This document shows, piece after piece, positions 18,217 through 25,715 of a stretch of 64,000 nt of DNA. Source of the stretch: Thermonema lapsum (GTDB taxonomy: Bacteria > Bacteroidota > Bacteroidia > Cytophagales > Thermonemataceae); the NCBI RefSeq assembly GCF_011761635.1, contig NZ_JAASRN010000001.1, forward strand, positions 1-64,000, read 5' to 3'. The notes under the pieces are model-generated. The model was given only the letters and a program-made list of their open reading frames with translations. It had not been told where the DNA came from and did no database searches. How positions within the stretch are numbered: position 1 is the first letter of the stretch; each line of letters opens with the position of its first letter. A program made the translations under genes and the position numbers.

Positions 18217-21200
18217 TTATAGCTGGAATTTCTGAGCGTTTTCTTTTAATTTGGCAGATATGGTTTGCAGGCGGTCGCCTGTTTTGGCTACCTCTTCCAT
18301 TTGTCGGTTCAATTGCAGGCTGGCATGTGCCACTTCTTGGGTGCCAGCGGCTGTTTCTTCCGATACTACCACTATTTTCTCTATATTGCGCACGACCACA
18401 TGCAGGTCTTCTTCCTGGCGGCGTGTTGCCTCCACTATGTCGGCGGAAAGGAGGAGGGTTTCACGGCTCGATTCATTGATTTGATTGAAGGCATCGGCGG
18501 CTTCTTGGGTGGAGTCGATACCTGCTTTCACATTTTCGCGCATGCTCTCTATGGCTTCGGTAGCGGCAAAGGTGTCTTTTTGTACTTTGCGCACCACTTC
18601 CTCAATGTCATTGGCAGATTGCTTTGACTGCTCTGCCAGCTTGCGTATTTCTTCGGCTACCACAGCAAAGCCGCGTCCTGCTTCGCCGGCACGCGCCGCT
18701 TCGATGGCGGCATTGAGTGCCAGTAGGTTGGTTTGGAAGGCAATATCGGTGATGACACGTAGTGTCTTGGATATTTCTTCGGAGCGTTGGGTAAGGGTTT
18801 CTATGGTCATGGCGGTTTGGTCTGCCGAGCTGCTGATGGCTTCCATATTCTTTACCAAGGTATTGATGACAGCAATCCCTTGTTTGCAGTTCTCTTGCCC
18901 TGTTTGGGCTACTTGGTTGATGAGCTCGGCTTTTGCCCGCATCTGATTGGCAGAAGCCAAGATGTTTTCTATCAGCTTGGATACCTCATCGGTGCGGCGT
19001 ACTTGGTCTTCGGCACCTTCCGACATCTGCGTGATGGCACTGGTAGTGGATTCCAGTTGCTGTTTCATGCGGGTGGCTTTGTCGAGCATGTCTATTGAAG
19101 ACCCCTCAATGACGAGCGTGTGCATCTGTATGTTTTTGATAAGGTCATAGGTGTTTTGAATAGCCGCATTTAAAGACTTTGCCATTTCTGCTAATACCCC
19201 TTTGGCTTCGCCTTGATATTGCACATTCAGTTTGCCTTCGGCTACTTGTTTAAGTACCTCTTTGATTTCCACCACCGGGTGGCTGATACTATCGAGCAGG
19301 TAGTTGATGTTGTTTGCCAGCTCAAGCCATACGCCTTGAAGTTTTTCGGTTTGGAGGCGCTCGTCGAGCTTTCCTTCGTGCCCGGCAAGATGCATCACGC
19401 GTCCTACTTCTGCTAATATGTTGGCGAGGGTGCGCTGTAGGTTCAGATTGGCTTGTGCCATCTTTTGCAGCTCCTCGTCTAATTCATAGACATTCAATTC
19501 AAAATTAACATTTAAATTGCCTTGGCTGATGGCAGTAAGAAAATTTTGCGTAGCAAGCAAGGCTTGTTGGAATTCAGTGATGTTTTTTCCTATCTTGATG
19601 ACTTTGGATACCTCGCCTTTTTCGTCATACATAGGGGCATAGGAGGCGTCTATCCAAAGGATTTGACCATTTTTTGCTTGCCGCTTCAGCTTTTTAGATA
19701 CAGCCTTTCCTGTTTTTATCTGCTCCCATAACTGGCTGAAGCTCTCTCTTTCCTCCTGTGGAATCAGGTCAAAGTAAGAGGTGTGGCGCAGTTCATCGAG
19801 GCTGTAGCCCGTAATGCGCAAAAACAAGGGGTTGGCTTCTATTACCCTTCCATTGAGGTCAAGGATGACAAAGATGTTGCTTTGATTGATAGCATTGAGT
19901 TGCGACTGCATTTCAGACTGCGAACGTTCCAGCTTTTTGTACAATTCTGCTTCTTTTTCGCGCACGGCAGTAAGTTCTTCTATGTTTTGGCGCAGCTCTT
20001 CTTCTTGCGCCTGCAGCAGTTCTGCTTTCTCTTGGCTTTCTTGCAAGAGGCGCTTGATTTCGGCTTCTTGACGGAAGCGCTCGGTCACGTCGCGCGAAAA
20101 AACTGAAACCCCAATGATTTCTTTCTCTTGATAGATGGGATTGATGTGGTATTCACGGTAATGTTTGTCTTCTTCTACGATGCTTTCCATGACGAACATC
20201 AGGCGTTCGCCTTGCAGTGCACGGTCATAATATCCTTTCCATTCCTCTTTGTGTTCACCCAAGAAGTCAAGTACACAAGTGCCTTCTTTCATTTGTTCAT
20301 AAGGAGTGCCTTGGTAACGTTTCTTGATGGCGTTGTTCATCAAAATGACGCGATAGTCTTTGTCTACCAGGGTAATGGAGTCCTCGGTGCTGTTAAAGAG
20401 TGCTTCGAAGTGAGCCCGTTGCCGTGCCAACTCTTTTTCTTGTTCTTTGGCTTTGGCAAGGGCTTTTTTCAATACTTCTTCTTGTTGTTTAAGCAGTTCG
20501 TTTTGTTTTTCCAGCTCCAGCTGCTTGCTTGCCAGTACTTCCTGTGTTGTTTTTAGTTCTTCTATGTTTTGCTGCAGTTGTTCTTCACGTTGTTGCAGCT
20601 CTTTGTTTTTTTCGCGCAGAGTGCTGTTCATGCGCTCCCGCACGGTAACATCCTGAAATATTCCCCGCAGTTGAATGACTTCGCCTTGTTTGGTCTGTGA
20701 GGGAGACAGGGTAGAACCCAGATATATGGTATCGCCGCTTTGGCGGATGGCTTTGAAAGTGAGGGTGCTGGTTTTCTTTTTGGACTTTTGGGCTATGGCA
20801 TCTTCTATATGCTCACGGAAAGCAGTATGATAGTCGGGGTGAACGAACTTATCCAACCATTGTTGCAGTGAGAAGCGGTAACCTTGTTGTTCACGTGCAT
20901 CGGTGCGTAGCATGTCGAATACGCCATCGCTCAGGTGTATTTCTTGTTTTTCGGTGTAGAAGAACCATGTAGCCATTTTGGCTACCTTGAAGGCGGCACG
21001 CATGTCTTCCCGTAATTTCAGCAGGCTCTCTTCGAGCTGCTTACGCTCTTGTGCGTCTCGGATATGAAATATATAACACGCTTGGCTTTCAAGATAGCTC
21101 CCCCGCAGAATTACGCTGTGCAGCTGTCCGTTGAGCTGTAGCTCATATTCCATACCGCTATGCAGTGGCGCTCGGAATTTCTCAAAGAAATCGGCAATGG

Positions 21201-21450
21201 AGGTGAAGTTCCCTCCCAAAAGCTGTAAGAACAGAGCAGCATCAATCTCTTTTTTGCCTAAAAGGCTTTCAATAGTGGGGTTTTTGAAAATTACATTGCC
21301 TTCTTTGTTGAAAGCAAGGATGCCTTCGAGCGACTGCTCTGCCATAAATTGCCAAAGGGTACAGTTTGTTTGTTCTTTGTTAGAAGGAGTGCTGTTATTA
21401 CTTTTCGAAGGAATCAAGCGGTCGCGTTTAATCTCTTTTCCTGATGCCAT
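18217..21450 (-). CDS. Cytoplasmic multi-PAS methyl-accepting chemotaxis protein
   Basis: A soluble receptor of about 1077 residues without membrane helices. It has four PAS-type modules (about 30-130, 155-270, 355-470 and 520-640), separated by two long coiled coils. HAMP-like repeats (ISQGNLN, QVAEGKLN) and an MCP hairpin with [20 protein letters not shown] follow. The C-terminal half is closely similar to the neighbouring MCP, so the two are paralogues with different sensor heads. The first ATG is at 21450; an in-frame TTG lies at 21456. A terminator follows the gene; it starts 49 bases after msrA. Confidence 0.92.
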   Translation of the reverse strand: MASGKEIKRDRLIPSKSNNSTPSNKEQTNCTLWQFMAEQSLEGILAFNKEGNVIFKNPTIESLLGKKEIDAALFLQLLGGNFTSIADFFEKFRAPLHSGMEYELQLNGQLHSVILRGSYLESQACYIFHIRDAQERKQLEESLLKLREDMRAAFKVAKMATWFFYTEKQEIHLSDGVFDMLRTDAREQQGYRFSLQQWLDKFVHPDYHTAFREHIEDAIAQKSKKKTSTLTFKAIRQSGDTIYLGSTLSPSQTKQGEVIQLRGIFQDVTVRERMNSTLREKNKELQQREEQLQQNIEELKTTQEVLASKQLELEKQNELLKQQEEVLKKALAKAKEQEKELARQRAHFEALFNSTEDSITLVDKDYRVILMNNAIKKRYQGTPYEQMKEGTCVLDFLGEHKEEWKGYYDRALQGERLMFVMESIVEEDKHYREYHINPIYQEKEIIGVSVFSRDVTERFRQEAEIKRLLQESQEKAELLQAQEEELRQNIEELTAVREKEAELYKKLERSQSEMQSQLNAINQSNIFVILDLNGRVIEANPLFLRITGYSLDELRHTSYFDLIPQEERESFSQLWEQIKTGKAVSKKLKRQAKNGQILWIDASYAPMYDEKGEVSKVIKIGKNITEFQQALLATQNFLTAISQGNLNVNFELNVYELDEELQKMAQANLNLQRTLANILAEVGRVMHLAGHEGKLDERLQTEKLQGVWLELANNINYLLDSISHPVVEIKEVLKQVAEGKLNVQYQGEAKGVLAEMAKSLNAAIQNTYDLIKNIQMHTLVIEGSSIDMLDKATRMKQQLESTTSAITQMSEGAEDQVRRTDEVSKLIENILASANQMRAKAELINQVAQTGQENCKQGIAVINTLVKNMEAISSSADQTAMTIETLTQRSEEISKTLRVITDIAFQTNLLALNAAIEAARAGEAGRGFAVVAEEIRKLAEQSKQSANDIEEVVRKVQKDTFAATEAIESMRENVKAGIDSTQEAADAFNQINESSRETLLLSADIVEATRRQEEDLHVVVRNIEKIVVVSEETAAGTQEVAHASLQLNRQMEEVAKTGDRLQTISAKLKENAQKFQL

Positions 21451-21505
21451 AGCCAAATAATCGTTTTAACTGTTTTTAGTTGGTTTTCAGATGGGTGAAG
21501 CCGTG

Positions 21506-22162
21506 CTAATACTTTATTTTTTCGGAAAATAGCTTTTTGATTTTTTCCACCTTCGGTTTTACTACAAAGGTACAATAGGGCTGTGTTGGATTGTTGTTGT
21601 AATAGTTTTGGTGATAGTCTTCTGCCGGATAGAAGGTAGTAAAGGGTTTGAGCTCTGTTACTATTGGGCTGTTGAATATTTTACTTTCTTCCAACTTCTG
21701 TATGAAGTGTGCAGCTATTGATTTTTGTTGCTCGTTATGATAAAGGATGATGGAGCGGTATTGAGTGCCCACGTCGGCGCCCTGCCGGTTGAGCGTGGTG
21801 GGGTCATGAGCGGTAAAGAAAACTTCCAGCAGTTCTTGATAGGTGATTTGTTGCGGGTCGTAATATATTTGGCACACTTCGGCATGCCCGGTAGTGCCAC
21901 TGCACACTTCTTTGTAGGTGGGGTTCTCTTTGTGTCCGCCGGCATAACCCGACACTACTTTTTCTACACCTTTTAATCGTTGAAAGACGGCTTCTATGCA
22001 CCAGAAGCAGCCGCCACCAAAAGTGGCGATTTCCAAATTCTTTGTTTGTTGAGTTTGACTCATAGACAAGGAAGTGTTGTTTTGTTGTGTGGAGGCTTGT
22101 TGACAGGCAAGCCCTGTAATCAAAAATAAAAAATAAACGGGAATGCTTTTGAAAAGTGTCAT
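21506..22162 (-). CDS. msrA: Peptide-methionine (S)-S-oxide reductase MsrA, lipoprotein form
   Basis: A 218-residue MsrA that reduces S-epimer methionine sulfoxide. The catalytic cysteine lies in [23 protein letters not shown] and [13 protein letters not shown] are family hallmarks. The ATG at 22162 gives a signal peptide ending in a lipobox-like LACQQ, so the enzyme is probably exported and lipid-anchored. Upstream codons to 22216 would run into the divergent promoter region. It lies 49 bases before the large MCP gene and could be co-transcribed with it, which would link oxidative repair to a PAS receptor (inference). Confidence 0.92.
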   Translation of the reverse strand: MTLFKSIPVYFLFLITGLACQQASTQQNNTSLSMSQTQQTKNLEIATFGGGCFWCIEAVFQRLKGVEKVVSGYAGGHKENPTYKEVCSGTTGHAEVCQIYYDPQQITYQELLEVFFTAHDPTTLNRQGADVGTQYRSIILYHNEQQKSIAAHFIQKLEESKIFNSPIVTELKPFTTFYPAEDYHQNYYNNNPTQPYCTFVVKPKVEKIKKLFSEKIKY

Positions 22163-22180
22163 AGGTTTAAGGTTTTTTAT

Positions 22181-22223
22181 TGAAACAGTGCCTTGCAGGC
22201 AAAAGTTTGTCAGCACTGTTTCA
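22181..22223. repeat. 11-bp perfect inverted repeat in the msrA / CPBP intergenic region
   Basis: TGAAACAGTGC (22181-22191) is repeated inverted as GCACTGTTTCA (22213-22223) with a 21-base spacer. The -33 box of the CPBP gene promoter (22206-22209) lies in the spacer, and the msrA start is 19 bases from the left arm. Arm length and position suggest an operator for a dimeric regulator acting on both genes, or an mRNA hairpin in an msrA leader. No T run follows, so it is not a simple terminator. Confidence 0.65.
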
Positions 22224-22237
22224 CCTTTGTAACTTTG
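22206..22237 (+). promoter_or_regulatory. Promoter of the CPBP protease gene
   Basis: TTTG (22206-22209), exactly 20 bases, then TAACTTTG (22230-22237): a full match to the Bacteroidota housekeeping promoter form. Initiation is expected near 22244, giving a leader of about 20 bases before the ATG at 22263. Confidence 0.8.
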
Positions 22238-22262
22238 GCAGCTGTTTAAAAAATGAATACCT

Positions 22263-22949
22263 ATGCCTGTTTTTGATTATGCTGTAGCTGCTTTAACATT
22301 GGGTTTTATTGCTTACTTTTTTCTTAGCTTTTCGCCTTCGGTCATTGAGCGTTGGCAGGCAAAAGGTGAAAGAGCGCACGCTTACTATCTGGTATTGTAT
22401 CAGCGCTATGTGGGTGTGTTGTGCTTGGGGCTGCTTCCGGCAGTAGGGCTTTTGCTGTTGAACCATGCGCCTTGGACCTACGGTTTTCGGTCTAGTATTA
22501 CGCTTTATGACCTGCAATGGATAGGAGGACTAACCTTGCTTATCTTGCCTGTCAACTATTTCAATGCGCGCAAGCCCGACAACTTAGCCATGTATCCTCA
22601 AATAAGGCTAAAGGAATGGACCACGTCCGTGGTGCTGCACAACATACTCAGCTGGGCAGCTTATCTGTTGGCATATGAATGGCTATTCCGGGGGCTTTTC
22701 TTAATGAGTGCCGCGGCGATACTTCCGGCTTCTACAGCCGTTCTGCTTACTACTGCTTTGTATGCTATTGCCCATATTCCCAAAGGCATCAAAGAGACAA
22801 TAGGGGCTATTCCTCTTGGTTTGCTTTTGGGCTATCTCACCCTTCGCACACAAAACCTTTGGATAGCATGGGGAGTGCATGTGGTGTTGGCATTGAGTAA
22901 TTCTTTTCTTTCTTTGTATTATCACCCCGATATGCGCTTGAAACGATAA
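22263..22949 (+). CDS. CPBP-family intramembrane metalloprotease
   Basis: A 228-residue membrane protein with about seven helices. The C-terminal part has the CPBP (CAAX protease/bacteriocin-processing) motifs: YEWLFRG (motif 1, with one Glu in place of the usual pair), YAIAH (motif 2) and a histidine in [12 protein letters not shown] (motif 3). The metal ligands are therefore mostly retained. Substrates of bacterial members are usually unknown. It is transcribed divergently from msrA across a short regulatory region with an inverted repeat. Confidence 0.8.
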   Translation: MPVFDYAVAALTLGFIAYFFLSFSPSVIERWQAKGERAHAYYLVLYQRYVGVLCLGLLPAVGLLLLNHAPWTYGFRSSITLYDLQWIGGLTLLILPVNYFNARKPDNLAMYPQIRLKEWTTSVVLHNILSWAAYLLAYEWLFRGLFLMSAAAILPASTAVLLTTALYAIAHIPKGIKETIGAIPLGLLLGYLTLRTQNLWIAWGVHVVLALSNSFLSLYYHPDMRLKR

Positions 22950-23355
22950 AATCATCGGGCAGAGGTGGGAGCATGCTGCTTGAGTTGCTGCTTTGTTTGG
23001 CTTTTTGTATTATGCATAAAAAACAAATGTATGATGAACATCTGCGTTTTGTAGCAGCTTTTCGGGATGGCTGTCTGCTCAAAGAAACTTGAGTCAAAAA
23101 TGAGGCAGAAGGTGTGCACAAGTGTCTGCACGACCTTAAGTGGGCTTTGCAGCTTATTCCTTTCTGATTATCTATGCAGCAGGGTTGGAGCTTTACTTGT
23201 TGTTATGGCGGTCGTCTCCTGTACAGCGATTCTGTCTTTCAAGACTGTGTGGTTTTTTGACGAACCACGTGCATAACTGACAAAGGACAAAAAAACAATC
23301 AACGCTCGGTGGACATCTCCAACAGATAGTATAAGTACATTGATTTTCGTTTCTT
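22950..23355. other. Intergenic stretch without a recognised gene
   Basis: About 400 bases between the CPBP gene and the epimerase gene. The open frames here are short and lack protein-like composition. No full TTTG-N20-TAnnTTTG promoter and no clear terminator hairpin were found. The last 70 bases must contain the epimerase promoter, but I cannot place it. Confidence 0.6.
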
Positions 23356-24348
23356 ATGGCTAAGAAAAAAATCTTGATAACCGGCGCTACCGGTTTTATT
23401 GGCGAACGTCTGACTCAGCGTCTTTTGCAAGAGGGCAATGAAGTGCGTGCCTTGTGTCGAAGCCCCAAAAAAGCTCGGACACTGCTACCACAGGAAACTT
23501 GTATCATAGAAGGAGATTTGGACAAGGCGGAGGCGCTTGAGAAGGCTATGGAGGGGTGCGAAGAGGTGTATCATCTGGCTGCTTATGCCAAAGTGTGGGA
23601 CAAAGACCCGCAGGCATTCTACAGGGTAAATGTGGAAGGTGCCGAGCGGGTAGCCAGAGCAGCCCTTACCTGTGGAGTACGGAGAGTGGTCTTTACCTCT
23701 ACAGCTGGTGTGTTGGGTCCTTCACCCGACGGAAAAGCCGTAGATGAATCACAAACCCCTGTGGTCCTTTCTACCGAGTATGAACGAACCAAAGCAGAAG
23801 CCGAACGAGTGATGCAGCGTTATGTGGAGCAAGGATTGGATGTGGTGATAGTCAATCCGACCCGTGTATTTGGTCCCGGACAACTCAACGAAAGCAATGC
23901 CGTTACTAAACTCATAGCTCTTTACCGCAAAGGCAAATTCCGCTTTTATCCGGGCTCTGGGCATCAGTCTGGCAATTATGTGTATGTAGAAGACGTGGTA
24001 CGAGGGCATTTGCTTGCTATGGAAAAAGGACGTAAGGGGGAGCGCTACATTTTAGGAGGGCACAATGTGTCTTATCGTGAGTTATTCGACAAAGTAGCCG
24101 AAGTGTTGGGCAAGCGTTATGCTATGATTCCGCTTCCTTTGCCTTTGATGATGACGGTTGCCCGTTTTGAGCAATGGAAAGCCGACACCTGGGGGCGCCC
24201 TCCTTTGATTACCCCACCTTTCGTGCGGAAATACCACTACGACTGGCGGGTGAGCATAGAAAAAGCACAAAAGGAGCTGGGCTATGAAATAACACCCTTA
24301 GAGACAGCCATTGCCGAAACACTGCGCTGGCTGGAAGCAGCAGTGTAA
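23356..24348 (+). CDS. NAD(P)-dependent epimerase / dihydroflavonol-4-reductase-like SDR
   Basis: A 330-residue extended short-chain dehydrogenase. The Rossmann motif GATGFIGERL is at residues 10-19, the catalytic YERTK (YxxxK) is near 142-146, and the catalytic Ser is in FTSTAG. The sequence resembles bacterial dihydroflavonol reductase-like and hopanoid-associated sugar epimerases; the substrate is unknown. It ends 3 bases before the stop of the convergent O-methyltransferase gene. Confidence 0.85.
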   Translation: MAKKKILITGATGFIGERLTQRLLQEGNEVRALCRSPKKARTLLPQETCIIEGDLDKAEALEKAMEGCEEVYHLAAYAKVWDKDPQAFYRVNVEGAERVARAALTCGVRRVVFTSTAGVLGPSPDGKAVDESQTPVVLSTEYERTKAEAERVMQRYVEQGLDVVIVNPTRVFGPGQLNESNAVTKLIALYRKGKFRFYPGSGHQSGNYVYVEDVVRGHLLAMEKGRKGERYILGGHNVSYRELFDKVAEVLGKRYAMIPLPLPLMMTVARFEQWKADTWGRPPLITPPFVRKYHYDWRVSIEKAQKELGYEITPLETAIAETLRWLEAAV

Positions 24349-24351
24349 GCC

Positions 24352-24993
24352 TTATTTTTTTCGTATCAGGTAAATGCCATCACGAATAGGGAGCAATACC
24401 TTCTCGACCCGTTCATCTTGCTTCACGTAGTCGTTGAATTCCATGATGCTGCGGGTGGCATGGTCGTTGCTGCGTAGAGGTTCCACCACTTTGCCACTCC
24501 AAAGCACGTTGTCCACAAGCAGAAAACCACCCTTGCGCATTTTGGGCAACAGAGCGTCATAATAAAGACGGTAGCTTTTTTTGTCGGCATCGATAAATGC
24601 CAAGTCGATGCCCTCAGGGAGGGTAGGGATAATGTCCCTTGCATTGCCGGTGAGCATCTGGATACGCTCCTGCATGCCTGCCTTCCGGAAAAAAGACTCT
24701 GCAAAAGACTTGAGCTCTTCGTTGATGTCTATGGTGATGACTTTGCCCCCCTCTGCCAAGCCTTCGGCAAGGCATAGCGCCGAGTAGCCGGTGTAAGTAC
24801 CTATTTCAATCACCAGTTGGGGCTTTATCATGTGAGAAATCATGCTCAACAAACGCCCCTGCAAGTGCCCTGACAGCATGCGCGGTTGAAGGACTTTCAA
24901 GTGTGTTTGCCGGTTTAGTTCGTAGAGTGCCTGCGGTTCGGCAGAGCTGTGTTTTTCGGCGTATTGTTGAATCTCCTTAGGTATGAATTCCAT
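24352..24993 (-). CDS. O-methyltransferase, catechol/caffeoyl-CoA type
   Basis: A 213-residue class I SAM O-methyltransferase. SAM is bound by EIGTYTGYSALCLAEG; metal and catalytic residues are in FIDADKKSY and LLVDNVLW. Length and motifs fit the bacterial YrrM/caffeoyl-CoA OMT-like family, which methylates catechols or hydroxylated tRNA bases. The ATG at 24993 gives the family N-terminus. The longer frame to 25077 would overlap the divergent small gene. Confidence 0.85.
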   Translation of the reverse strand: MEFIPKEIQQYAEKHSSAEPQALYELNRQTHLKVLQPRMLSGHLQGRLLSMISHMIKPQLVIEIGTYTGYSALCLAEGLAEGGKVITIDINEELKSFAESFFRKAGMQERIQMLTGNARDIIPTLPEGIDLAFIDADKKSYRLYYDALLPKMRKGGFLLVDNVLWSGKVVEPLRSNDHATRSIMEFNDYVKQDERVEKVLLPIRDGIYLIRKK

Positions 24994-25075
24994 GAACTTG
25001 CGATGTTTTTGTTTTTCCTGAAAATGTGGAAGGATTTTTGTGGCATCAAAACAGTATTCAAAATACCTTGAAATC

Positions 25076-25249
25076 ATGATTTACGTAGCAACCAAAAAAG
25101 AAAACACTACCTTTGTGGCTTTCATTTCTAAAAACAAAAAGCGTTTGCAAGAGAAAGGCTTGAAATACCCCCGTAAGTTCCATACGGAACAGCAAGCCAT
25201 TATGTGGATAAACGAGAATTTCTTGGTTAACGAGAAGCGCTATATTTAA
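25076..25249 (+). CDS. Small uncharacterised protein, 57 residues
   Basis: A short basic protein starting MIYVATKKENTT and ending EKRYI. It alternates predicted strands and helices (YVATKK, FVAFISKN, QQAIMWINENF), which looks like a compact folded domain rather than random sequence. I do not recognise it. An in-frame start at 25040 is possible but would lengthen it into less protein-like sequence. Its last 23 bases overlap the 3' end of the convergent DCC gene, and it diverges from the O-methyltransferase. Confidence 0.5.
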   Translation: MIYVATKKENTTFVAFISKNKKRLQEKGLKYPRKFHTEQQAIMWINENFLVNEKRYI

Positions 25250-25715
25250 AACGCTTCAGGTCATCGGGGTGCAACAAGAAGCGCTCCCGCACGTCGGCGG
25301 AGGGCAGCATGCAACTTTCTTTTTTACCAAACCAGCGATAGCGGTTCTTCGCTATGATTTTATAGACAGCATCGCGCAAGAAGGCAGGAATCATGCGCAG
25401 GAGACGCAGCCCTTTCCACCAGCCGCCCAAGCCTTCGCCTATACGCAAAGCAGCCGTCGAGTGAGAATATGCCCGGTCATTGCTGAGCAATATCAGGCTG
25501 TCGAGGTAGTCTTCTGGCAGTTGGTAGGCAGCCAATAGCGTTTTGCCCAAAGGCTCCTGCAATGGTACAAAGAGATAGCGCCTTTGCTTGTCGTGGCGAA
25601 TGATAAAATTGACGCTGCCATTGCAGAAGTTGCATACTCCGTCGAAGAGTACCAAGCGCTTGTTTGCCTGCCATAGGGGGGCAAGCTGTTGCTTTATCGT
25701 AACAGGTGTATCCAT
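25227..25715 (-). CDS. DCC-family thiol-disulfide oxidoreductase-like protein (DUF393)
   Basis: A 162-residue protein of the DCC family, named for its DxxCxxC start, here FDGVCNFCN with Cys28 and Cys31 as the putative redox pair. These proteins have a thioredoxin-like fold; physiological substrates are poorly known. Its first 22 bases overlap the end of the large secreted protein gene on the same strand, implying translational coupling. It also overlaps the small convergent gene at its 3' end by 23 bases. Confidence 0.85.
   Translation of the reverse strand: MDTPVTIKQQLAPLWQANKRLVLFDGVCNFCNGSVNFIIRHDKQRRYLFVPLQEPLGKTLLAAYQLPEDYLDSLILLSNDRAYSHSTAALRIGEGLGGWWKGLRLLRMIPAFLRDAVYKIIAKNRYRWFGKKESCMLPSADVRERFLLHPDDLKRFKYSASR

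Noticed and set aside
23067-23276. 69-residue frame in the gap before the epimerase gene
   Set aside because: It has a hydrophobic stretch but no supporting motif, promoter or conserved context. Treated as chance.
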